NCBI GenBank assembly: GCA_001579985.1
Contig: LRSR01008257.1
Span: forward strand, 1-20,300
Origin: Hypsibius dujardini
Lineage: Eukaryota > Tardigrada > Eutardigrada > Parachela > Hypsibiidae
Length of the DNA stretch: 20,300 bases
Reading direction: 5' to 3'
A model generated the notes under the pieces. That model saw only the letters and a program-made list of their open reading frames with translations, was not told where the DNA came from and did no database searches. How positions within the stretch are numbered: position 1 is the first letter of the stretch; each line of letters opens with the position of its first letter. The position numbers and the translations under genes were made by a program. Below are positions 1-9,100 of this stretch, piece after piece.

Positions 1-560
1 TCGCAATATTTTTTACAATTAAACTTTCTTAACAATAAGTCATTGCCCCTCTAAAAGTCCGTTACGCCTCAAGGGGTGGGTGCTCTGAAGGTTGCAGTTG
101 ACCGTCGTCTTACGTGGTACCCCTTACTTCTACGGTACTATGTACAGAAAAGGTATTACCTGTATGTGGTACTTGTTATTGTTGATTTCACCAACTATAC
201 CGCTTCATTTAATGGCCGAGAAGACTTCAGGGGTCGTAGAATTGCCCTTCATTATTGTTGTCAATACTTTCCATACCGTTCCAACTCGCACACGCTGTAA
301 TTTGACAATTGCTGTCACCACACTGGTGAAGCATTGTTAGTGTGCGTCCTGAACACTGATCAAGAACGTGTAATTGCTGTCTCAGTTCTTTTCATGAAGA
401 ATGCGGCCCAAAATTTAAGTGGCGTTAAAAAGGTGTCACTATTGTTAGGAGGTCTTTCAATTATTATTGACGACTCAATGACGAGGACGTATAGGACGGC
501 ATTAGGGCTGTCACTCTTAGATATACATTATAATAATCATCATTGCCGATAAATGAATAG
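1..560. other. Stretch with no recognised gene
   Basis: No exon of the neighbouring HypX-like gene and no known family was recognised here. Several short plus-strand frames are open for 70-80 codons, but they lack family motifs. A short perfect dyad, TCACCA-cac-TGGTGA, lies near 316-330. A further HypX exon could still be hidden here if it is short or divergent. Confidence 0.4.
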
Positions 561-562
561 TA

Positions 563-718
563 CACACGTGGCCACAAGATAGCGCTAATCAAGTTAAAAC
601 TAAATTTTTACTGGGTGCCAGCAAATTAGGGTGGTCAAAGTTTGAACCATTTTTGGCCACAGCATGTCAGTAAAAAGTTGGTTTTAACTTGGTTAGCGCT
701 ATCTTGTGGCCACGTGTG
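563..718. mobile_element. MITE, Tc1/mariner-type, 156 bp, TA target duplication
   Basis: Two arms of about 40 bp are near-perfect inverted copies. They begin CACACGTGGCCACAAGATAG and enclose a unique middle. TA dinucleotides at 561-562 and 719-720 flank the element, as expected for Tc1/mariner insertion. It has no coding capacity. A related element lies at 12945-13065. If the HypX-like gene continues to the left, this copy sits in its second intron. Confidence 0.75.
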
Positions 719-1022
719 TAATAATTGTGGATAAATGGGCACTTCGGAGGTGCTATAAGAAGTTACCAATCACCAGTGTCAAGTTCAAGGTGAATCACTG
801 CCTGCATAAGTGATCTAGCTTCTAGAGCGCCGGCAATTAACAATAGTTTCACTCAAAAAATGCCAAAACCTTAAATAAGGAAATATTGACAAAATTTTCC
901 AGTTTCAATTCTATTATATCAAGTTATATACAAGTTATATGCACATGTAATTTTTTTTCTTAAATTTTATTGTTTTTTTTTTAAATCTTGACTGCAACAA
1001 AAATACCGCAACAAATTCTCAC
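719..1022 (-). other. Start of HypX-like intron 2 and MITE flank
   Basis: The minus-strand donor GTGAGA at 1022-1017 opens this AT-rich stretch, which has runs of T and A near 950-985. Nothing else is recognised. Confidence 0.5.
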
Positions 1023-1520
1023 CTTGATTGATTTTTCTTTTTTAAGGTGTGACAGCCAGACCGCAGAGCCTTGTCCACACTTCACCAGCACGGCATCATC
1101 CCGTTTGCCAAGAATAGTCTTCACATCCATCCCAGCATGAGTTGTGAAGTCGCTTTCCACGTGTGCTCCGTATAGGAAATATTTCACACCGTCTTGAAGG
1201 GTCTCTGCAGTTCCCGGTTGCGAATCAGAGGACCCAATCAGAGCGGCAACCTTCCGAGCATCGAGGTTCCAATCAATCCTTCGATCACTCTGCTTCATCC
1301 TCGGTCGTAGGGAGCCAATGACACTGGGCCTGCTGTAATCCAACGGACGCGGCGATAGGCCTCTTTGGAACATAGTCAGAGCGTTGTGAACTCCGGCTAC
1401 CGCCGCGTCGATGCATTCGAAACGGTAGAGACTGGACTTGGTCCTGGTCACGCTAAGGCCTCGCTCAATGGAAAATGTATTTGTATCCCAAATATCACCG
1501 GCATCCATTTCTTTGTCCGC
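1023..1520 (-). CDS. hypX: HypX-like exon 2
   Basis: This exon holds 166 codons between the acceptor CGATTCACAG (AG at 1522-1521) and the donor GTGAGA at 1022, both phase 0. It starts ADKEMDAGDIW, completing the WGVT..Q-D-EMDAGDIW signature across the junction. It ends just after VWLSHLKKEK, which is near the close of the first HypX domain and its linker. Intron 1 is 226 bp. Confidence 0.85.
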
Positions 1521-2136
1521 CTGTGAATCGTTAAAATACCCGAACAAATTTTAGGTTGAAGTACTTGTACATAATACCAATAGATTTAATGTATTTCAGA
1601 ATTGATTTTAAACATGAAATTTTGTTTTTGATGAAATCAGTTTTTTTCAAGCCTTTGAGTGTGAATTAAATTTTGAGGTTAAATTAAATTAACTTCTGAT
1701 TTAGTTTCAAAGTTGGAGGTGTTCCTTTTTTTGGCAGCTTTGTTACCTGGATGATTGTGACACCCCACGTCTTCCGCTCTTCCCGCAGCGCCCAATCAAT
1801 GGACGACGGTCCGCGATCACCTTCAATCCCCGGATGGACGATCAAACACGGCACTTTTTTGTTCAGATAAATTTCCGGTGGAATCTTTCTCGTGAGAAAG
1901 GGACATATGATGATCTGCGGTTGGTTCGTCGCGACCACCTCCATCAGGTCTTCCGGCGTCTTGAAGGGGTAATTCTGCACCGCATGACCTTTACTCTGGC
2001 ACTCCAGCGCGATCCGCTGCGACATGCTGTTGAAGGAGTCGAAAGCCAGGAGAATCTTCAATGGGGGCGCCGATGCAGCGGGCGTTGGGCGGATCAATCG
2101 GCGGACTGACGCCGCGAGGGGAACGAAACTCTTCAT
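1023..2136 (-). CDS. hypX: HypX/HoxX-like formyl-transfer protein, N-terminal part (two exons, 3' partial)
   Basis: Exons 2136-1747 and 1520-1023 join in phase 0 to give 296 residues. The order of motifs is that of the N-terminal formyl-tetrahydrofolate domain of HypX/HoxX: KILLAFDSFNSMSQR (27-41), an ICPFLTRKIP block (77-86), IVHPGIEGDRGPSSIDWA (99-116), WGVTIIQ (124-130), EMDAGDIW (134-141), KSSLYRFECIDAAV (158-171) and LRPRMKQSDRRIDW (201-214). H101 and the DAGD aspartates match the positions that are catalytic in formyltransferases. In bacteria HypX makes CO from a formyl group for NiFe-hydrogenase assembly, using this domain and a C-terminal crotonase-like domain. The second domain is not seen here. 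The start at 2136 is chosen because residues 1-25 are basic, hydroxylated and free of acidic residues, like a mitochondrial presequence. An in-frame ATG further upstream, at 2271, adds unrelated residues. The role in this organism is unknown. Confidence 0.85.
1747..2136 (-). CDS. hypX: HypX-like exon 1
   Basis: This exon holds 130 codons from ATG (2136-2134) to ATCCAG followed by donor GTAACA (1746-1741), phase 0. It covers the putative targeting peptide (residues 1-25) and the Rossmann-like half of the formyltransferase domain. GC content is much higher than in the flanking intron. The frame stays open for about ten codons past the donor, but the family alignment stops at IIQ and resumes exactly at exon 2. 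Confidence 0.85.
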
Positions 2137-2476
2137 CCTTTGATGGCTCCCCGCAAAACAAAAACACTCAACGAGAAAGCGAGAATAAATTTTAACAGAA
2201 ACAACGAAAATCTTTTCGTCAGATAAAACGGCAAGATCTCTCCGTGGAAGATCCCAAGGGATGGCCAACAAATGCGAGAGCGAAGATTCAAGCTATTGGG
2301 CGAACTATAAAGGTGCGTAATAACCAAGGGCGAAATAGAGCCGCAAAGATCAGACTTTGAACATACGAACAACTAACGCAGAAGAAACAAAGAAATGAAG
2401 TTAGTTGCAGCCGTTCGGACTACACAAAGAAGTGCTCGGCACGAGCTTCGAGGAGGACGGAATTTAGGCAGTTGAC
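2137..2476 (-). other. Upstream region of the HypX-like gene
   Basis: This is the 5' flank of the minus-strand gene and presumably holds its promoter and 5' UTR. No convincing TATA box was seen. Open frames here, including the upstream extension of exon 1, have no recognisable protein content. An upstream non-coding exon cannot be excluded. Confidence 0.35.
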
Positions 2477-2718
2477 GGTTGGTGGACGGACCGTCTGAAC
2501 GGTTGGTGGAAGGACCGTCTGAACGGTTGGTGGACGGACCGTCTGAACGGCTGGTGGAAGGACCGTCTGAACGGTTGGTGGACGGACCGTCTGAATGGTT
2601 GGTGGAAGGACCGTCTGAACGGTTGGTGGACGGACCGTCTGAACGGTTGGACCGTCTGAATGGTTGGTGGAAGGACCGTCTAAACGGTTGGTGGAAGGAC
2701 CGTCTGAACGGTTGGTGT
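2477..2718. repeat. 24-bp minisatellite, about 10 copies
   Basis: The unit is GGTTGGTGGACGGACCGTCT plus GAAC. Units start at 2477, 2501, 2525, 2549, 2573, 2597 and 2621; a shortened unit at 2645 is followed by two full copies and a partial one. In the first seven units GGAC and GGAA strictly alternate, giving a 48-bp higher-order period. Each GACGGACCGTC core is nearly palindromic. Because 24 is divisible by 3 the array reads as an open frame of 8-residue repeats, which is not taken as coding. Confidence 0.95.
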
Positions 2719-3290
2719 GGTCTCTGTATTATTGTAGACAGAATACTCCCGCGTGGGTATAATAATATTTCCCACTTATGTACCGTAGTAGTGAGGATGA
2801 ATGTGTTGTCGAACGGGGAAAAAATGAGAGTCGCAAAAAAATAGAAAAAAATGATGAAAGCATGCGGTTAATTCCTAAGAGGAATTAAAACGACAACGCC
2901 AAGGGAAGAATCAAGTGCACACGCCGGGAGCGTGCACACGCGTGTGACACTGTATCAACTGAATGGACGGTATGTCAATCAAAGGAAGAAACGAAGAAAA
3001 GAGAAAAGAGAGAAAAGAAAAGAACACTTCACACGCCGCGCTTTTGTCCAGCTTACCAATTACGGCTTCCCTGCGTGCCGTAAACAAGATGTCATCATAT
3101 TTCAATGAATTTTTGTTGAGGCAAATAACAAGTGTAGGTACACAGTGTGATACTGCTTGGTAGTGGAAGTGGGTTCCCATTTTGGAAATGTTCACAGAAA
3201 AAAGTGAAGATCACGCTGCTGTTATTGCGTAATCAAGACGTACGCTAACACCTCGTACCAGCATCCATTCAATGCTCGCAAAATTTGATT
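2719..3290. other. Stretch with no recognised gene
   Basis: No gene was recognised. Notable details are an A/G-rich run near 2985-3020 and a direct repeat of GTGCACACGC at about 2915-2942 that runs into an alternating CACACGCGTGTG tract. Confidence 0.4.
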
Positions 3291-3452
3291 CCGTATGTTT
3301 TCCTTTGTGGTACTGTGCATGATGTCTACAGGTGGCCTCGAGGTTGTGGGAAGAACTACAGATATATAATGCAATTTACGGCTGTGACTCATGCGCGGAG
3401 AATAATGCCGGTCACTTCATTATTTTATGCCGAGACAGCCTGAAAATCTAAG

Positions 3453-3641
3453 ACGTGGTTCACATTCACCTCAGGAACTGTATCTGTACGTAGAAATTGT
3501 GAGCGAGCAACCGGAATGTGGACTGGAAGTCCGGCCAGCTCGAGTTCGAACACACGCTGGTACGAATGGAACCGGGCGTTGTGCGAATGGCGAAAACAGT
3601 ACGCGTACAACATCTTCCACAAAATCTTCCACAATATGGGA
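3453..3641 (+). CDS. Possible exon of an unrecognised plus-strand gene
   Basis: A 63-codon open stretch lies between an acceptor-like AATCTAAG (AG at 3451-3452) and a strong donor GTGAGT (3642-3647). It encodes a polar peptide rich in Trp, Tyr and Arg with two cysteines, including the segments SVRRNCERATGMW and RWYEWNRALCEWRKQYAY. Just upstream, 3368-3448 reads YGCDSCAENNAGHF in a different frame. A short hydrophobic start, MFSFVVLCMMST, lies at 3295-3330 before a possible donor CAG|GTGG. Together these could be pieces of a small secreted cysteine-containing protein or a decayed gene. No family is recognised, and the frames do not join into one clean model. Confidence 0.25.
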
Positions 3642-3870
3642 GTGAGTTTAGACGTTAGCGGTAGTATTAGCTAGTGAGAGTCCAATCAATAATATACAGT
3701 GTCAGCATTAAACAACAGAACAGAAAGTATCTTTTAAGAGCCACTAAGCTGCCAAGTTTATAATGACACTTGACTTTATAGAAAAAAAACGATACTAATA
3801 AACTCAAGGAGTTAATGAAGAAACAAACCATTGGTTCACATTGTTGAACTGAAAGAGCTCTTTTCACGCG
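3642..3870. other. AT-rich stretch, nothing recognised
   Basis: This may be the intron following the possible plus-strand exon. No domain or repeat was seen. Confidence 0.3.
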
Positions 3871-4152
3871 CCCGTTACAGGATACGTAACGGACAGTCGA
3901 ATCGGGGTAACCCTCCTGCGGGATATACTATGACATGAGATGCATGTAATGAGGCACTGTCATCTCTCATCTGAACCTTCACGGAGCAGCGATCGGCGGA
4001 GAAATTTGAGCGATCGTGGCTGAAAACCGCGACAACGAGCACTCCGGTTAAGTCGGATAGTCGGTGCGGGCTGCGGTTAAATTTTTTCTAACCGCACAGG
4101 GCTCTACAGACAAAACGGTCTCTGTAGTGCAAAGACAAAACGGGTCTTTGTC
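3871..4152 (+). ncRNA. Candidate structured RNA: series of perfect hairpins
   Basis: Four perfect stem-loops occur in 280 bp: CCGTTAC/GTAACGG (3872-3892), TGCGGTTA/TAACCGCA (4072-4096), CTACAGA/TCTGTAG (4104-4127) and CAAAGAC/GTCTTTG (4130-4150). The last two are adjacent. They share the loop motif AGACAAAACGG but have different stems that each pair perfectly. A CGATCG pair near 3990-4015 may add another helix. No coding frame fits. It could be a non-coding RNA, the leader of a retroelement, or chance inverted repeats. The strand cannot be decided from symmetric stems; plus is arbitrary. Confidence 0.3.
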
Positions 4153-4348
4153 ATTTTCGCTTACTTTGGGGCTCAGGCAATGCCCAATTTAAGATTTTAA
4201 TTTTAATGACAAGGAGACATGAAGGATTATTAGGGTTCTGGCATGAAAGGAAAGGAAGGGCATTGACCAACATCGGTAAAGAGAAAATGCAAGAAGGAAG
4301 GGAAAGGGAGTAAGGGAGGGCCTTGTAGTCACGACACTGTTCGAAATC

Positions 4349-4383
4349 CTGGACCAGCCGAAAGTTTCTTTGGGCTGGTCCAG
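4349..4383. repeat. Perfect 11-bp stem hairpin
   Basis: CTGGACCAGCC and GGCTGGTCCAG flank a 13-base loop. The hairpin is isolated, with no gene attached and no known function. Confidence 0.6.
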
Positions 4384-5645
4384 AATGTTTCAGGATTTTC
4401 TAGGAAACTGCAGTTCAATTGCACTGCCGGACTCTGGAAGTGGACGAGAATGGAGCACCCTTGGCCGCCTCCCATCGCTCTTTCATCGACGTCATAAACC
4501 GCAAATGGAACCAGCTATACCTTTGGAACCGGAAGCTGTTTTAACTGTGGAATCCTTTTAGAGCAGCTTGAACTGTATAGACTGGAGCCAACTGTCCTGC
4601 GCTGGCCTGAATGGTAGTTATCTTTTTTACCTGAAATCTTCAGTGCGTTCTTGTATTGACCCTCGTTTTCCTCGTTTTCCACTCTGTCTTATTACTCTCA
4701 TCCACTTTCTCCATACTGTTTTCTGATTTATCTGTTTTTGGGCGTTTCACTGAGAAAATGTTGCTGCGCATTCGAGCGGTGAGTCATCTCCGGTGCAATG
4801 CGACGTTAACAAATGCACTCCCACCTTTTAAAAACTGCCGAAATTAAACCAACCACCAAAAATAGAAGAATACAGAATGGCCCGCACAACTTTCCTCAAG
4901 TCGCTGGTAGCTCCGCCCCCTGACTTCCGGAAAACCTTTCGCTAAGGCTGATCGACTTGAAATTGATTTTCTAATGGAATAGTTATGACGTTCGTATTCG
5001 TGATGTCCTTTGCCAGCCAATATTTCAAGGTTGATTCTCATGTGCCACATATTGCTCACATGTACTCGTGCTGTAATTCTCGTACTGTAATTCTCGTTCT
5101 TGCATTGTGCGAATGATTTTTCCTTGTCGATTGAAGAATGCGCTTGTATATATTGTAGCCATGTCTGTCCGATAAGGATGGGTCTTCGAAGCTCGATTCG
5201 ACACTCGACTTCTCTCGCCTTGATCTCTAACTTCTTATTCAGTCTACTTTTTCATCAGCTTGCTATCTCGGCTTCTCTCAATTTGTTGTGTAAGTAATAA
5301 TTCCGAAAAGCATTACTCGTAATTATCGTGTATCGTAAGGTCAACATGATTTCCGGGTTCTCAAAGGGAGAACAGGCTGTCTCATAGCGCAGAAAAAATA
5401 TTATTTTCACAGAGGTGTTTTTTTCTCACAGAATTGGGGAACCAATTTTAGCTCATCGGCTTAGTCAGTGCATAGTGGATCAACCATTAACAAACGGAAT
5501 CACGTAGTAAACAACAAAATGTCGTAAGAGGACATACGTGGAAACGTCAAACGACATGGCAACGTAAAACAAATCATCGTTTCCGGTAGAAAAATACGAA
5601 CTTTGGCGTTTAAAAGCTTAAAAAAGTATATCACAGCTGTTGTAC
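4384..5645. other. Long stretch with no recognised gene
   Basis: This is the 3' flank of the fucosyltransferase gene. Short open frames near 4370-4561, 4656-4847 and 4844-5059 show no family motif, and the one at 4656 is mostly low-complexity hydrophobic. A short doublet of GTAATTCTCGT occurs near 5070-5098. If the fucosyltransferase had a further 3' exon it would be here; none was recognised. Confidence 0.4.
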
Positions 5646-5902
5646 AAAAATCACTCCCGATCACTGAACATTCCACACTGAACATTCCACTCCCAATGCA
5701 AAAATCACTCCCGATCACTGAACATTCCACTCCCAATGCAAAAATCACTCCCGATCACTGGGCATTCCACTCCCAATCCAAACATCACTCACGATCACTG
5801 AACATTCCACTCCCAATCCAAAAATCACTCCCGATCACTGGGCATTCCACTCCCAATCCAAACATCACTCACGATCACTGGGCATTCCACTCCCAATCCA
5901 AA
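5646..5902. repeat. 40-bp minisatellite overlapping the 3' end of the fucosyltransferase gene
   Basis: There are six units. The first is 54 bp and carries an internal 14-bp duplication; the next five start at 5700, 5740, 5780, 5820 and 5860. The unit core is ATCACTCCCGATCACTG followed by CATTCCACTCCCAATC. Variants ACTGAACATT and ACTGGGCATT recur, as do AAAAATCACTC and AAACATCACTC. The last unit overlaps the terminal codons and stop of the minus-strand gene. Confidence 0.95.
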
Positions 5903-6113
5903 CTTAAGATGTTGTTACTTTTCAAATCGCCGCCCCGGAGGAGCGCCACCAGCCGGCAGACGTTGGAGGAGTAGGTGCATACCACGAACTCCGACATGGC
6001 CATCAGGAAGAGGGACACGATCATTTCCCGCGCGTGGAGCGTCCGTTGGCCCTGCGAGAACCGGTCGAATCCGGGCTGACTGACGTGAATGTCCCGCGAC
6101 ACGTTCCACGCGC
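5875..6113 (-). CDS. FUT8-like: FUT8-like exon 4: conserved C-terminal motif and stop
   Basis: The exon starts after the acceptor CACTCTAAAG (AG at 6115-6114), and its first two bases complete a Gly codon. It encodes EFVVCTYSSNVCR and then GGDLKSNNILSLDWEWNAQ and a stop at 5875-5877 inside the 40-bp minisatellite. SLD aligns with the SLDD of FUT8. An alternative is splicing at a weak donor AAAA|GTAACA (5918) into an unseen exon, but no candidate was recognised downstream. Confidence 0.7.
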
Positions 6114-9100
6114 CTTTAGAGTGGCAAAAAATCAATCAACAGATTAGTTTTTTTTAATAACCAAGTGTTTCGTTTAGTTTTCGTCGAAGTAAATCTCCCA
6201 TTGTAGCTGACTAATTTTTTTTTCGGTTCGTTTAAATCTCCAGTAAGAAAACATGTAAAAAACCTTCAGTTTTTGCCATTAACTACGCGTTTTAGTTCTA
6301 TTCAGAAATTAAACAACTAAATCGTAGAAAAATAACTAGATTAAGATTTAGTTAAGCTTTCGTTTAATTAATTGATTAATTAAGTCTACCGACGCACCTG
6401 CGATGCCATCGCCGAGCCTCCGGACCTCACTCTGGAAATCGGTAATGAGGAAGCAGTTGCCGGCAGCGGCTTTGAACTGCCGCGAGGCTTCTTCATCGTC
6501 GCTGAGCAGCAGCAGTGTCCGCGAACACTTTCCGGGGTCATTCAAACAGCGACGCTTCAACGCGCGGTAAAACAACGCCACCGGGAAGGCGGGAGCTTCA
6601 CGCTCGCTGATCTTGTCCCCACGACGAATGTGCACCGTCATGAAGGCCCCGTCGCGGCGAACGAGATTCGTCCATATCCCGCGGATCAGCTCCATCAGGT
6701 CCGCTCGCGGGATCAGCAAGGCCTGAGCGAGCACCGACTTTTTCCGAAAGACATACAGACGACCGGGTTTGATTTCGATGTCAGCGAAGCCGGCAAAGAT
6801 GCTCATGTCCGGGGGGTTCACGTTGAGCTTGAACTGCGCGTGGGCGGGCCCGTGGAAGGCGATGGTGCCGTCGGGAGCGACCTTCGCGGGGGTAACACCG
6901 AAAACCATCACATTACGCATAGGATGTTCAAAATGTGTGACGGCGCATTCATTCAAATGTCAGCAGTCACATGAAGACAGACGAAAAGAACCCAGGAGGG
7001 GGGATTTAATTTAATTTAAAATAAAATAAAATTGAGAGAACTGGAGGGAAGTGCGGAAGGAAGGTAACATTTTGCAGCTACCACAAGGCGAACGACAATT
7101 GGGTGCACGGCAGTGGAGGGACATGTACAGTAGGCTGATGATTGGATGCCAAGAGTGCTCTTCCATATCACCCTTATCACCAGAGATCGTTTTCTGGACA
7201 GAAACTCCTCTAGCATTTAATTACGTATTTTTTTAAATAATCCCTTGATTAAAATAATTTGCAAAAGATAATTTACCCTTTTCATAACAAGAAGGGCAGG
7301 AATTTCAAAATTGAGAAAAAACCCTGAAGATTTCAGTTTTCACTGCTAAAAATAGAATTGCCGGGAATAAAAGTTGATACGTTTTTTCGCCAACACCAGG
7401 TACGGTGAACAACAGTGAAACACGCTTTCGAAAGATCACCATAACAGCAAAGGAATATGAGCAATGGAATAGTAGTGTGATTCTGAGTTTCCGCCATGAA
7501 AATCGGTAGTTGTCGGATTTGAGAGCCCTCAACGTAAATCGTCACTACGTAATTGTCTTCTATAACCTAACTGAGTACAGGTAGAACGACCGTCGCAGAA
7601 ATTGAAAATATTGAATGGGGTTTTTTTGCCACACCTTGAGCCGGACGTCGTTGACGGCGCCGATGACGACTGATGCGTTGGAAGGCGGCGGTTGGGTGAT
7701 GGAGCATTCGGGAAGGTCGAAACCGTCGGTGAAGTCGCGAAAGTGGTCACGCCACACTCCGTACGTCCAACGGTCTCCTATCAGGTGGATGCGCCGCGGT
7801 GCGAGGCTCTCCTGGGCGAGGAAGAAGGACCCGAGGGCGATGTTGACGGCATTGGCGAGGCCGCGAGTCTGGCAGCCCCGGCAGTCGGCCGGCCGGACGT
7901 TGATGTCCGTGGTGATGGAGGTCTGCATCGTTGGACAGCGGTGCCGGTAGGCGGACTGGAAGTCGCGAACCTGAGAGAAAAAAATGCTCTTCTTCCTCCA
8001 GGCACATGCATTTGCATACGTAGAATCCTGATTGGTCTATCACCAACGTGAATCCTAATTGGTCTATCACTAACGTGAATCTTGATTGGTCTATCACTAA
8101 CGTGAATCCTGATTGGTCTATCACTAACGTGAATCCTGATTGATCTGTCACCAACGTGAATCCTGATTGGTTTATCACTCACTAACAGCCGAATTATGGA
8201 CTGATCAATTATCAATTACGCTGATCAAGGTGAGAAAACAAAAGTTAGCATTCGTTTCAGTAAATATTTTGCAAGCTTTTAAACTAAAATATTTAGTATT
8301 AAACAAACTAAGGTTCGTGTCTCATCTCAAAAACTTTGAACTGAAAGTGGACGGTTTTAGTAACTTATTCCGCATCTCAAAGCTTAAAAATTCGCTAAAA
8401 ACTTGATTCCTGCATCGATTCTGAAAGGTTTTGGAAAAGTAAAATTTCATACTAAGGGAAATAACTGCCGCATTTTATTCGGCCTACTGCTGACAAGGGA
8501 ATTTTGCATCTCTGGAAGGCGAAATGTTTCACATTTTTATGTTTGTTATGTGCATATAACTTAGTTCTCAATATTTTAATCGAAAAAAAAAATACAAATG
8601 CCTCCTAACATTTTTTAAAAATCAAAAACCAATCCGCGGTGGTACATAGGGGGCGCTCTCAACGTTACTGGAAATGTCTTCCGTTGATCGTTGTATTTAT
8701 CGACGCTATAGGCAATGGCAGCTGCAACGCCATTAATTGATCGATTTTAGTTCTTCTTTAGTTTTGGCATAAAGCGTGCGATTGATTGTTGAATTTTTGG
8801 TATTACCTTGGAATAATTATTCCTAGACTTCAACCGCATATTAGCATTATTCGTGAAAGTAAATAATAACCCTTGTCCCACAGCCTATGTTTGTGTTTCA
8901 CATTTCTTACTAAATTAAATATTCAAATAGTTTCGGTTACAGTAATTTAGTAACGGCCGCAAACAAGCCAGTGTATTCGCTCGTGTCAACGAATAGTTCA
9001 ATCAATGCACGCGAGATGTGGTAACATTGAGAGCGCCCCCTATGTACCACCGCAAACTGGTTTTTGATTTTTAAAAAATGTTAGAAGGCATTTGTATTTT

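Noticed and set aside
2479-2844. Open frame of 8-residue repeats (VDGPSERL type)
   Set aside because: It is only the 24-bp minisatellite read in frame; the shortened unit breaks the pattern and no conserved flank follows.
6898-6956. Upstream extension of fucosyltransferase exon 3 starting at an ATG near 6956
   Set aside because: It has no family similarity, and the splice from exon 2 enters cleanly at 6881 in phase 0.
7747-8215. Long minus-strand frames with 9-residue repeats running into fucosyltransferase exon 2
   Set aside because: They cross the intron array and an evident splice acceptor at 7971. The 27-bp unit, being a multiple of three, keeps frames open.
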